From UBA6168 sp041752395 (lineage in GTDB: Bacteria; Bacteroidota; Bacteroidia; Chitinophagales; Saprospiraceae): a DNA stretch of 64,000 bases. The notes under the pieces are model-generated. The model searched no databases. It was not told the DNA's origin and saw only the letters and a list, made by a program, of their open reading frames with translations. The DNA lies in the NCBI GenBank assembly GCA_041752395.1, contig JBGSWN010000253.1:1-64000 (forward strand). Direction: 5' to 3'. This document shows positions 22,874 to 32,113 of this stretch, piece by piece (position 1 is the stretch's first letter; each line of letters starts with the position of its first letter). Position numbers and translations under genes: made by a program.

Positions 22874-25800
22874 ATGGCGCGTAATTTACTACTCACTTTC
22901 ACTTTTCTACTTACCGGCTTGGTGGCTTTCGGGCAAACCAGGTTGGAGGGAACAGTGACCGATGCTGACACCGGCGAGCCAGTCATTTTTGCCACTATCG
23001 CACTCTTCCGTGACGGGGTGTTGAAAACTGGTACAGAGACTGACTTTGAAGGTTACTTCAGTCTTACAGAGATTGATGCAGGTACCTACGATGTGGAAGT
23101 TTCCACGACTGGTTACACACCATCCAGAACAAACGGGATGATCATTACCGGTGGAAAAGCCAACAAACTGGATGTAAAACTGTCTCCAGGTATCGAATTG
23201 GTTCCAGTGGTCGTCACTTATACGAAACCGCTGATTGAACAAGACAACACCACAACTGGTGGCTCCCTGACATCGGATCAAATCAGGGCACTCCCTACCC
23301 GTGACGTCAATGCGCTCGCTTCTTTTACAGCGGGTGTATCTTCAGCGGATGAGGGCGGTGATTTGAACATCCGTGGTTCAAGGGCAAGCGGCACCAACTA
23401 CTATATAGATGGTGTACGTGTCACTGGTACCCTGCCTCCCAAGCAATCAATCGAGGAACTTCAGGTGATCACTGGTGGTGTGGAAGCCCGTTACGGTGAC
23501 GTAACAGGTGGTATCGTCTCCATCACAACCAAAGGCCCATCTGAGAAATTCAGTGGAGGCGCTGAATTGGAGTCTTCCCGCTTGACGGACCCCTACTACC
23601 AAGACCTTGCAAGCTTGCAGTTGAGTGGCCCAATCCTAAAGCGCAAAGGGCAGACCATCCTTGGCTACCGTATCAACGGTCAGTACCAATACAACAAGGA
23701 TGACGACCCACCGGCTACCCGAGTTTACAGCATCAAGGATGAGGTTCGGGAAGAACTAGAGGCAAATCCAATCCGCATCGTGGGCAATACGATTTATCCA
23801 GCAGCCCAATATGTTGACAATGATGGGGTGAACGCATTGAAATACAAGCCGAACGAGGATAAGACAGCCTTCAACTTGAATGGTAAGTTGGATGCAAACA
23901 TCGGCAAGAACATTGACGTGACGCTTTCGGGCACGTATGACAACTCCGACGACAAGTTCACGCCTTCAGCTGGTAACGGCGCAGATTGGCGGACTTTCAA
24001 CTCGCACAACAACCCGACGCAAAAGGATTCCCGGATTCGAGGAAACTTCCGTTTCCGCCACAGGCTAGGTGGAGCCACCAACCCAGAGGGGAAAGGTGAT
24101 GGAAAGGGTTCAGCTATCCAGAATGCGGTTTACACCTTGCAGTTTGGCTATGAAAAATCCAAGACCCGTCTGTCTGACCCACGTCATGGCGACAACCTTT
24201 TCAACTATGGTTACATCGGTAAGTTTGACCTTGATTGGGTGCCTACTATTGGAAATGTTATTACTACCACTGATAGTACAGTAACCTTTACCGATACACA
24301 AGTTGACTATACAAGGCAGCTTCTGGGATATACGCCTAACACTGAAATCAACCCAGTTTTGACCAGGTATATTCCCAACAATGGTTCAGATTTTACCGAT
24401 TTTGCAGATTTTGAAACCACGAATGGCAGGGTTGCTTCTACACTCACCAATGTCTGGGCAAATCAACACATCAATATCGGCTCGGTTTATAATCGGAACC
24501 GCAAGCGCGACAATGATCTTTATACCTTTAATGCCAACACTTCTTTCGAGTTGGTGCCAGGTGGCTCAGGAAGCAACCGTCACCAGATTCAATTCGGTAT
24601 TCTTTATGAACAATCAGTTCAAAGGGGATATGACGTTAATCCCTTTGCGCTTTGGAACATCGCCAGGTTGCGTGCCAATGAGCATATTGAGGGTCAGGGT
24701 CTGGATTCAACACTTCAAATTGGATCGGTTAAGGGTAATAAAAGAACCATTAGCTTTATTGGAACGGTCGATACCATCATTGATGTGCCAATTTATGCAT
24801 CAAGCTACACAACGGAAAACTCAGACAACCAGTTCTTTCGGAATGTTCGCAAAATACCTGGAGCAGAAAAAGAACTGTATGAGTACGTCAATGTGGATGG
24901 TCTTGACCCAAGCCAGCTAAGCCTGGATATGTTTTCAGCTCGGGAGCTCAACGATGATAACCTTTTGAACTATTGGGGCTACGACTACCTTGGCAACCAA
25001 TTGGATGGCATCACCTTCGAGGATTTTTTCAGACACAGGGACGCAAACGGTGTCCGTGACTTCCCCGTGGCAGCGTTTGAGCCAAACTACCAAGCCGCTT
25101 ATATCCAAGACAAATTCAAGTTCAGGGATGTATTCTTCCGGGTAGGTTTGCGTATTGACCGCTTTGATGCCAATACAAAGGTGCTCAAAGACCCTTATTC
25201 TTTGTATGATGTCCAATCTGCTGCTGACTTCGGAGGCGATCGCCCAGGTAATATTGGTGATGATTTTAAAGTCTATGTAACCAGTGAAGGTGGTGATGTA
25301 GTCAAAGCTTACCGTAACGAAGATACTTGGTATTTCGCCAACGGCGCACCTGCCAACAGCGGTTCGGAAGTTTTCGGTGGTACGCTCGTTTACCCTCGCT
25401 ATGCCGAAAACGACAAGACCAAGCGTGACATTACCAGCCCTAACTTCGACCCGAACGTTTCTTTCGAAGATTATACGCCTCAAATCAATTGGATGCCACG
25501 TTTGGCGTTTTCTTTCCCAATTTCTGACGAGGCCAACTTCTTCGCCAACTACGATGTGCTTGCGCAACGTCCACCTTCCAACTCCTTGGTAAGCCCACTC
25601 ACTTACTTCTATTGGGAGCAAAACGGAAGCGGCCTTCGGAACAACTCGAACCTGAAACCTGAGCGCACCGTTACTTACGAGCTGGGTTTCCAGCAGAGAG
25701 TCGGCGTCAATTCAGCGCTTAAAATCTCTGCTTACTACAAAGAATTGCGGGATATGATTCAGAGCCGCTTTTTCTTGAACGTTCCAGCACCAGTCAACAA

Positions 25801-26536
25801 TTACGAAACTTTTGACAACCTTGACTTTGCAACGGTGAAGGCTTTCACCGTCAGCTACGACCTTCGCCGTACAGGCAACCTCCAGTTGAATCTTGCCTAT
25901 ACCCTTCAGTTTGCCGATGGTACTGGTTCAGATACTGAATCTTCAAGAGGACTTAGCTCAAGGGGCATCCAACGGACCTTGTTCCCGATGAACTACGATG
26001 AGCGCCACCGCATCAACGCAATCATTGATTACCGCTATTCCTCTGGTAGCGCTTACAATGGTCCAAGCATTGCGGGGATTGACATCTTGGCAAATACTGG
26101 TGTCAATTTCGCTGCCTCTTCAGTTTCAGGACGACCCTACACTTCTAATATCCAACCTGAGGCGTTTGGTTCTTCTGGCATCAATGGTGCCGTCAACGGT
26201 TCAAGGCTTCCCTGGAACACCTTGGTCAGCATGCAAGTGGACAAGCAGTTCACCCTTTCCAAAGAAGGTGCAGCTCGGAGCGTAGGTATGAACGTTTATG
26301 TTCGTATCTCAAACTTGTTCGACAAGCGCAATATCCAAAATGTTTACAGATTTACTGGTGAGCCAAACGATGACGGCTTTCTGAATTCAGCAAGAGGACA
26401 ACTTCAGTTGCAGAGCGCGACAGGCGTAGGCCAAAGTTCCGCTGCTTATCTAGCTTCCTATCAGTGGAGGATGCTGAACCCAGACAACTTTAGCTTGCCA
26501 CGTAGGATTTTCGTGGGTGCTATCTTTGATTTCTAA
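22874..26536 (+). CDS. Large TonB-dependent receptor with carboxypeptidase-like N-terminus
   Basis: This is a 1220-residue outer-membrane protein; an ATG two codons earlier (22868) is also possible. The signal peptide (about 1-20, ending LVAFGQ) leads to a carboxypeptidase-regulatory domain starting TRLEGTVTDADTGEPVIFAT. A plug follows (RALPTRDVNALASFTAGVSS, DLNIRGSRASGTNYYIDGVR, EARYGDVTGGIVSITTKG), then a barrel of about 950 residues ending in Phe (FVGAIFDF). No SusD follows. The next genes are a large secreted protein, a PorV/PorQ barrel and a paralogous secreted protein. The receptor may therefore serve surface assembly or export more than sugar uptake; this is inferred from context. A hairpin after it may lower downstream expression. 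Confidence 0.93.
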   Translation: MARNLLLTFTFLLTGLVAFGQTRLEGTVTDADTGEPVIFATIALFRDGVLKTGTETDFEGYFSLTEIDAGTYDVEVSTTGYTPSRTNGMIITGGKANKLDVKLSPGIELVPVVVTYTKPLIEQDNTTTGGSLTSDQIRALPTRDVNALASFTAGVSSADEGGDLNIRGSRASGTNYYIDGVRVTGTLPPKQSIEELQVITGGVEARYGDVTGGIVSITTKGPSEKFSGGAELESSRLTDPYYQDLASLQLSGPILKRKGQTILGYRINGQYQYNKDDDPPATRVYSIKDEVREELEANPIRIVGNTIYPAAQYVDNDGVNALKYKPNEDKTAFNLNGKLDANIGKNIDVTLSGTYDNSDDKFTPSAGNGADWRTFNSHNNPTQKDSRIRGNFRFRHRLGGATNPEGKGDGKGSAIQNAVYTLQFGYEKSKTRLSDPRHGDNLFNYGYIGKFDLDWVPTIGNVITTTDSTVTFTDTQVDYTRQLLGYTPNTEINPVLTRYIPNNGSDFTDFADFETTNGRVASTLTNVWANQHINIGSVYNRNRKRDNDLYTFNANTSFELVPGGSGSNRHQIQFGILYEQSVQRGYDVNPFALWNIARLRANEHIEGQGLDSTLQIGSVKGNKRTISFIGTVDTIIDVPIYASSYTTENSDNQFFRNVRKIPGAEKELYEYVNVDGLDPSQLSLDMFSARELNDDNLLNYWGYDYLGNQLDGITFEDFFRHRDANGVRDFPVAAFEPNYQAAYIQDKFKFRDVFFRVGLRIDRFDANTKVLKDPYSLYDVQSAADFGGDRPGNIGDDFKVYVTSEGGDVVKAYRNEDTWYFANGAPANSGSEVFGGTLVYPRYAENDKTKRDITSPNFDPNVSFEDYTPQINWMPRLAFSFPISDEANFFANYDVLAQRPPSNSLVSPLTYFYWEQNGSGLRNNSNLKPERTVTYELGFQQRVGVNSALKISAYYKELRDMIQSRFFLNVPAPVNNYETFDNLDFATVKAFTVSYDLRRTGNLQLNLAYTLQFADGTGSDTESSRGLSSRGIQRTLFPMNYDERHRINAIIDYRYSSGSAYNGPSIAGIDILANTGVNFAASSVSGRPYTSNIQPEAFGSSGINGAVNGSRLPWNTLVSMQVDKQFTLSKEGAARSVGMNVYVRISNLFDKRNIQNVYRFTGEPNDDGFLNSARGQLQLQSATGVGQSSAAYLASYQWRMLNPDNFSLPRRIFVGAIFDF

Positions 26537-26551
26537 TTTGACAAATAATCC

Positions 26552-26582
26552 TGGCAAAAGCAACTAACACTTGCTTTTGCCA
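26552..26582. terminator. Perfect hairpin after the receptor gene
   Basis: TGGCAAAAGCAA and its exact complement TTGCTTTTGCCA form a 12-base-pair stem around a seven-base loop, 15 bases after the stop codon. No T-run follows. It may partially end transcription or protect the receptor message 3' end, setting a ratio between receptor and the next gene. Confidence 0.5.
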
Positions 26583-26691
26583 AAATTGAATCTTAAGAAA
26601 ATTGTTGTTGACTTGTAATTCATGGATTTGTGAAACAGCATTTTATCAGAAAAACATGAATCATTTCAGCAACCAACCAAATTTTTCAACC

Positions 26692-29600
26692 ATGCGTAGT
26701 TTAAAAACAATAATTACAACTGCTGTGGCGATTTTGGTCTTTGCTTCCTCGGCGAGTGCTTATTACGACCCGAGCAGCCAGCACAAAAAGCCTAGCAAAA
26801 ACACGGTCAAATTCAGGGAGTCTTGCGTAACCTCCAAGGCTCAGATTGACCAAGATGTTAACAACGTGCGTGCCCGTCTCACGACGGGAGGTGACGTTTG
26901 GTGGGACCGTGGCGACGGTAAATATGTGGTGCCTAAAGTTCCACTTGGTCAAACGGAGGTTTCTTCCATCTTTGCTGGCGCTGTCTGGCTGGGTGGCTAT
27001 GACGCTGGTGGCAACCTGAAGACTGCCTGCCAAACTTTTGGCAACAGCAGCGGTAGCAGTGATTTCTGGCCTGGCCCACTTTTGCCAGATGAGGGTACTA
27101 CTACCAAGGAAACTTGTGACAATTGGGACAAATTCTTTGAGGTTTCTGGAAATGAAATCCAACAGCACCTATCCAACTTCCAAGATTTTATAGACAATGG
27201 CACACCCTACACGGAGGATATGATTCCGCTTGGGGTTAAAGGATGGCCAGGCAGGAAAAACGAACACTTTTTCGGCGTACACAACTTTCTTTTGCCTGAT
27301 ACAGACCAGGGTCTTGCTGGTTTCTTTGACCAGGATGGCGACGGCCAGTATGAACCGTTGGATGGTGATTTTCCAACCATCGAAATACGTGGCTGCGAGG
27401 AATTTGACCCCCAGTTCCCCGATGAAATGATATTCTGGATTTACAATGACGAAGGTGGCGCAGCCATTCACGGTGAGACGAATGGTATTCCAATTCGTAT
27501 GGAAGTTCAAGTGCAAGCATTTGGTTATTCAACCAATGACCAAATCAACGACATGACTTTCCAGCGCTACAAACTCATCAACAGGGCTAATGAAGACATC
27601 GAAGAGACGTTTTTTGCCATGTGGGTTGACCCAGATTTGGGTTGCTACAGTGACGACTATGTTGGCTGTGATGTTGGAAGAGGATTGGCATATACCTACA
27701 ATGCTGATGCGGAAGATGGACAGCCAGGCATTACTTGTCCGGGTGGTGTAGCTACTTACGGTACAGAAATCCCAATCATCGGAACCGACTATTTCCGTGG
27801 CCCATTGGATGAAAATGGTATTGAGTTGGGAATGTCCACTTTTACCTATTATAACAACCAGGGCTTCGGCAACCCTCCCCCAGGTACAACTGATCCCAAT
27901 ACAGATGTACAATTCTATCGTTACTTGTCTGGATTTTGGCAAGATGGCACTGCTTTCACATTTGGTGGAGATGGTTATGATCCCACCAGCACAGACACCG
28001 TAAACTACGCTTTCCCCGGTGCACCAGATGACCCTTCTGGTTGGTCAATGTGTAACCCAGGTGCTGAGTTTCCACAAGGCTTGCCACAGTATGACCGCCG
28101 AACTATCCAGGCTTCCGGTCCATTTACACTCCAGCCTGGTGCGGTCAACGAGCTTATCATTGGTGCAGTTTGGGTGCCAAACCTTGATTACCCTTGCCCA
28201 AATATCAACAAGCTCTTGATAGCCGATGACCTTGCACAAGACTTGTTCGATAACTGCTTCGACATTGTTGACGGCCCGGATGCGCCAGATGTTGATTGGA
28301 TTGCACTTGACCGTGAAATTATTGCCGTATTGACCAACAAGCCTTCGCCAGCTTCCAACAATTTCTTGGAGCAATACGAAGAAAACGTAATTGGTATCAG
28401 TAACCCAGATGGCGGTAATATAGATACTACCTACAATTTTGAAGGTTATATGATTTACCAAGTGGCTGGGCCCGGCATCAGTACGGCTGAATTTGATGAC
28501 CCTACCAAAGCTAAATTGGTCTATTGGGTGGATGTTAAAAATGGGGTTAAGGCACTTTATAACTGGTTATCCATAGATAACCCGGGTGCTGCGCTAGATC
28601 CAAATGCCCCAGATTTCATTTTCTATCCAGAAGTGAAAATCGAAGCTTTGGATAACGGAATCAACCATACTTTTAACTTCACGGATGACCAGTTTGCATC
28701 GGGTGACCGTAGGCTCATCAACCACCGCAAATATTATTACACAGCGCTTGCGTATGGCACAAACAACTGGAAGCAGTTTGACCCAGTAGCTCAAAATGGT
28801 CAAAAAACGACTTTCTTGGTAGGTAGGAGGAATATTGGCCCCAATGCCGATGGTTTCCCATATACCGTGATTCCAAGGCCAGTGGTTGACCGCATAGTGA
28901 ATGCTTCTTATGGTGAAGGTCCAGTCATTACCCGTATAGACGGTATTGGTGTCGGTAGCAATTTCCTTGATGTTTCTGACGAAACAAGGGCAAGAATGCT
29001 TGACCCCAACTTTGATAATACGATCACTTACGAACCAGGCCGTGGCCCAATTGACGTAAAAGTGTTCAACCCGTTGGAAGTTCAAGACGGCAATTTTGAG
29101 CTGACCTTTGTGGATGAAAACCAAGGCAACGACAAGCTTGACCAACAGGTAAATTGGAAGCTCAAGAACTTGGACACCAATGAAGAAATTTTTTCTGACA
29201 GGACATTGGAAATCCTTAATGAGCAGATTTTTGGACAGTACGGCTTCACGATTACCATCGGACAAACCACAGATGCTGGGGATTGTAGCGATGATACGCT
29301 TGGTGCCATCGGTGCAGAAAAATCCTATGCCGATATCACAGGATCAGCTTGGTTAGGTGGCATCAAAGATGGCTATACGGCTCCTATTGATACAGTCAAT
29401 TTTTTCCCAAGCATCTTAAATTCTGCCTTTGATTACATCAGGTTTGATGAAAATGCATGGGATTGTCGCTATGAGGATATGCTCCAATATTTGGGTGATG
29501 GGAATTTTGTACCATATCAGCTCGCTGATTTTAGGTCAAGGCTTGGTGGCGCCGATGTGAATCCATTCTACCTATCTCCAGCATGGAGGAGTGCTCAAAA

Positions 29601-30789
29601 CTCAATTGTTGCGAAGCCTAATGATGCGCTAGCTGATTTGAACAATGTTGATATTGTATTCACTTCGGACAAGAGCAAATGGAGCCGCTGTATTATTGTT
29701 GAAATGGCAAATACTGACTACACTAGCTTTGCACAAAAAGAAGGTGGTGGAAACGTCGTAACAACTGGCTCAAATGGCTCAAATATAGTACTCAGTTTTG
29801 ACCTCAGAAATTCAGCTTCCGTAGGTAAAGAAGCGGATACTGATGGCAACCCAATTCCTGATGGAGATGGCATTGGTATGGGCTGGTTCCCAGGTTATGC
29901 GGTAGATGTAGAGACTGGGAAACGGTTGAACGTTTTCTTCGGTGAAAATTCTGCTTATTCCGCTGAGACTGGCTTCTTGAACAACTATCAATACGGCAAG
30001 CCTAACGGCTCCGACATGATGTTCAACCCGAACCCACAGTTGTTATGGCCAGCCAATTATGGTAATGACCAGAATGCTTTCGAAACACCAATGTTCTATT
30101 ATGCTGGTGGACAGCACTATGTCTATGTAACCAATACAGATTATGATGAGTGCGCATACCTACGTGGCAGATTTGATGATCCAAGTGACATTAGGAAAGT
30201 GAACGGATTGAAGCAAATCACATGGTCTGGCCTTGCACTCCCGAACACTGGTACCAAAATGTTGAGCTATAACGAAGGGCTTATCCCCAACGATGTTACT
30301 GTTAAATTGCGGGTGAATAATCCTTACGCCGTGAAAGTTGGTACCGATTTATTTAAAGGCTATCCAACCTATAGGTTTTCCTTAAATGGTGTAGAAGCTG
30401 ATACATTAAATGTTGCCGCTACGAATGAAGCATTGGACAAAATCAATGTGGTGCCAAACCCATACTATGCCTTCTCCGATTACGAAGATGGCCGCTTGTC
30501 CAACGTTGTTAAAGTAACCAACCTGCCCGCTAAGTGTGTTGTAACGATTTATTCTCTGGATGGCAAATTCATTCGTCAATACAATCGGGATGAACAACCT
30601 ACAGCGCCCAATGGAAGCGGTACGCCAGGCAATCAAATCATCCCGGACATTGAATGGGACTTGAAAAACAGCAAGGGAATCCCGGTTTCAGCAGGTGTTT
30701 ACCTCATTCACATCAACGCTGGCGCTGACGGTGAACGGACTTTGAAATGGTTCGGTATCAATCGTCAATATGACCCGACAGGTTTGTAA
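26692..30789 (+). CDS. Large secreted protein with FlgD-like C-terminus (1365 residues)
   Basis: The start at 26692 gives a clean signal peptide, MRSLKTIITTAVAILVFASS and then ASA. The mature N-terminus contains FRESCVTSKAQIDQDVNNVR and GGDVWWDRGDGKYVVPK, shared almost word for word with the 840-residue protein at 32114. DQDGDGQYEPLDGDFP is an acidic, probably calcium-binding loop. Residues about 730-1247 have no counterpart in the paralog. The last 110 residues (INVVPNPYYAFSDYE to NRQYDPTGL) have a FlgD-type Ig fold with VVTIYSLDGKFIRQY and GVYLIHINAG, related to but not the same as a type A T9SS tail. I know no function. Position suggests a surface cargo of the adjacent PorV-like barrel. 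Confidence 0.88.
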   Translation: MRSLKTIITTAVAILVFASSASAYYDPSSQHKKPSKNTVKFRESCVTSKAQIDQDVNNVRARLTTGGDVWWDRGDGKYVVPKVPLGQTEVSSIFAGAVWLGGYDAGGNLKTACQTFGNSSGSSDFWPGPLLPDEGTTTKETCDNWDKFFEVSGNEIQQHLSNFQDFIDNGTPYTEDMIPLGVKGWPGRKNEHFFGVHNFLLPDTDQGLAGFFDQDGDGQYEPLDGDFPTIEIRGCEEFDPQFPDEMIFWIYNDEGGAAIHGETNGIPIRMEVQVQAFGYSTNDQINDMTFQRYKLINRANEDIEETFFAMWVDPDLGCYSDDYVGCDVGRGLAYTYNADAEDGQPGITCPGGVATYGTEIPIIGTDYFRGPLDENGIELGMSTFTYYNNQGFGNPPPGTTDPNTDVQFYRYLSGFWQDGTAFTFGGDGYDPTSTDTVNYAFPGAPDDPSGWSMCNPGAEFPQGLPQYDRRTIQASGPFTLQPGAVNELIIGAVWVPNLDYPCPNINKLLIADDLAQDLFDNCFDIVDGPDAPDVDWIALDREIIAVLTNKPSPASNNFLEQYEENVIGISNPDGGNIDTTYNFEGYMIYQVAGPGISTAEFDDPTKAKLVYWVDVKNGVKALYNWLSIDNPGAALDPNAPDFIFYPEVKIEALDNGINHTFNFTDDQFASGDRRLINHRKYYYTALAYGTNNWKQFDPVAQNGQKTTFLVGRRNIGPNADGFPYTVIPRPVVDRIVNASYGEGPVITRIDGIGVGSNFLDVSDETRARMLDPNFDNTITYEPGRGPIDVKVFNPLEVQDGNFELTFVDENQGNDKLDQQVNWKLKNLDTNEEIFSDRTLEILNEQIFGQYGFTITIGQTTDAGDCSDDTLGAIGAEKSYADITGSAWLGGIKDGYTAPIDTVNFFPSILNSAFDYIRFDENAWDCRYEDMLQYLGDGNFVPYQLADFRSRLGGADVNPFYLSPAWRSAQNSIVAKPNDALADLNNVDIVFTSDKSKWSRCIIVEMANTDYTSFAQKEGGGNVVTTGSNGSNIVLSFDLRNSASVGKEADTDGNPIPDGDGIGMGWFPGYAVDVETGKRLNVFFGENSAYSAETGFLNNYQYGKPNGSDMMFNPNPQLLWPANYGNDQNAFETPMFYYAGGQHYVYVTNTDYDECAYLRGRFDDPSDIRKVNGLKQITWSGLALPNTGTKMLSYNEGLIPNDVTVKLRVNNPYAVKVGTDLFKGYPTYRFSLNGVEADTLNVAATNEALDKINVVPNPYYAFSDYEDGRLSNVVKVTNLPAKCVVTIYSLDGKFIRQYNRDEQPTAPNGSGTPGNQIIPDIEWDLKNSKGIPVSAGVYLIHINAGADGERTLKWFGINRQYDPTGL

Positions 30790-30893
30790 AAAAAAGGAAG
30801 AAACTTGGACTTTCGGTTCCGACAAAACAGCAGGTGAATGCCTGTAATTGCCGGAACCGAATTCCAAATCTTTCACTAAATCAAAGAAATTTT

Positions 30894-31964
30894 ATGAATA
30901 AGTCATTATACCTTTTCCTTACCATGTCACTGCTGGTGATGGGTACTGCTAGCTTGCAGGCGGGTAACCCCGACCGGCAAGGAGAGGCCGGTGCACCTGA
31001 ACTGCTGATGAACCCATGGGCCAGAAGTGCAGGTCTCCACACCATGACTACTTCCATGGTCACAGGTGTTGAGTCCATGATGCTTAATATCGCAGGCCTC
31101 TCCAGGATTACGAAGACAGAAGTGGTCATTGGCCACTCCATCTACCTGAAAGGCACGGACATCACAACCAATGCGATTGGTTTGTCTCAAAAAATTGGCA
31201 ACAACAGCGCAATCGGCCTTAGCATCATGACCCTCGATTTTGGGGACATCGTACGCACCACTACTTATAATCCAGAAGGTACTGGAAGCACGTTTTCACC
31301 TAGGTTCGTCAATATCGGCCTCGGTTTTTCGCATAACTTCGAGAACAAGGTTTCAGTCGGCGTGCTAGGCCGTGCCGTTTCTGAAGGCGTGGAAGACGTA
31401 ACAGCAACTGGCATTTGCATGGACGCTGGTGTTCAGTACGTTACTGGAGACCGTGAGAATTTCAAGTTTGGTATTTCGCTTCGCAACGTGGGTGGCCGCA
31501 TGCAGTTCCGTGGCGAGGGTTTGTCCAAATCAATCGAAGTGCCAGCATTTGACGGAACCCACGGCTTGGTAACCAACCAACGTGCTACTTCCTTCGAAAT
31601 GCAGTCCGTATTGAACATAGGTTTGTCATACGACTACTACGTGGTTGGAAACAACCGCTTGACGGTAGTCGGCAACTACACCTCCAATGCCTTTTCCGAA
31701 GACCAACTTGGTGGTGGCGTTGAGTTTTCCTATAACGAAATGGTAATGCTCCGTGCTGGTTACAAACTCGACCTCGGTCAAGTGAAGTCTTCCGGTGGTG
31801 AGTTCAACGACCAACCATTGTACACTGGTTTGGCTGCTGGCGCAACGTTGAACGTGCCAACCAGCAAGAAAGAAAACGCACCGCATATCGCCATTGATTA
31901 TGCCTACCGTACCACTAAAATCTATGATGGTACGCACAACTTGTCTTTGCGTATAACGCTTTAA
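30894..31964 (+). CDS. PorV/PorQ family outer-membrane beta-barrel protein
   Basis: The 356-residue protein has a signal peptide (MNKSLYLFLTMSLLVMG, cleavage near ASLQAG). PELLMNPWARSAGLHTMTT with VTGVESMMLNIAGLS is the PorV/PorQ opening (gap-and-repeat of small residues in the first strands). The rest alternates in barrel strands and ends NLSLRITL. PorV carries T9SS cargo from the translocon to the attachment complex, while PorQ binds PorU and PorZ. Other family members lie beside secreted proteins of unknown role. This copy sits between two paralogous secreted proteins and is probably their dedicated shuttle, by inference. A strong terminator follows. Confidence 0.85.
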   Translation: MNKSLYLFLTMSLLVMGTASLQAGNPDRQGEAGAPELLMNPWARSAGLHTMTTSMVTGVESMMLNIAGLSRITKTEVVIGHSIYLKGTDITTNAIGLSQKIGNNSAIGLSIMTLDFGDIVRTTTYNPEGTGSTFSPRFVNIGLGFSHNFENKVSVGVLGRAVSEGVEDVTATGICMDAGVQYVTGDRENFKFGISLRNVGGRMQFRGEGLSKSIEVPAFDGTHGLVTNQRATSFEMQSVLNIGLSYDYYVVGNNRLTVVGNYTSNAFSEDQLGGGVEFSYNEMVMLRAGYKLDLGQVKSSGGEFNDQPLYTGLAAGATLNVPTSKKENAPHIAIDYAYRTTKIYDGTHNLSLRITL

Positions 31965-31971
31965 TACCTTT

Positions 31972-32011
31972 GGTGAAGCCACAATTACTGTGGCTTCACC
32001 ATTTTTCTTTT
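31972..32011 (+). terminator. Intrinsic terminator after the PorV-like gene
   Basis: GGTGAAGCCACA (31972-31983) pairs exactly with TGTGGCTTCACC (31989-32000) around a five-base loop and is followed by ATTTTTCTTTT. This is a textbook stem with T-run, 7 bases after the stop codon, and it separates the paralog at 32114 from the rest of the locus. Confidence 0.85.
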
Positions 32012-32113
32012 GCCATTCAGCACTTCCTTTTTTTCCTGTAAGATTATCGCCCCTTTGCTTCGCAATGAGCCACTGCTCAAGGCGGTTTTGTTATTTTACA
32101 AAGATGATTGTTT

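Noticed and set aside
22672..22995. A 107-codon minus-strand frame overlapping the receptor start
   Set aside because: It reads through the receptor promoter and signal peptide and resembles no protein.
24935..25621. A 228-codon minus-strand frame within the large receptor gene
   Set aside because: It mirrors barrel codons; composition is rich in Val and Ile runs from the opposite strand and has no start context.
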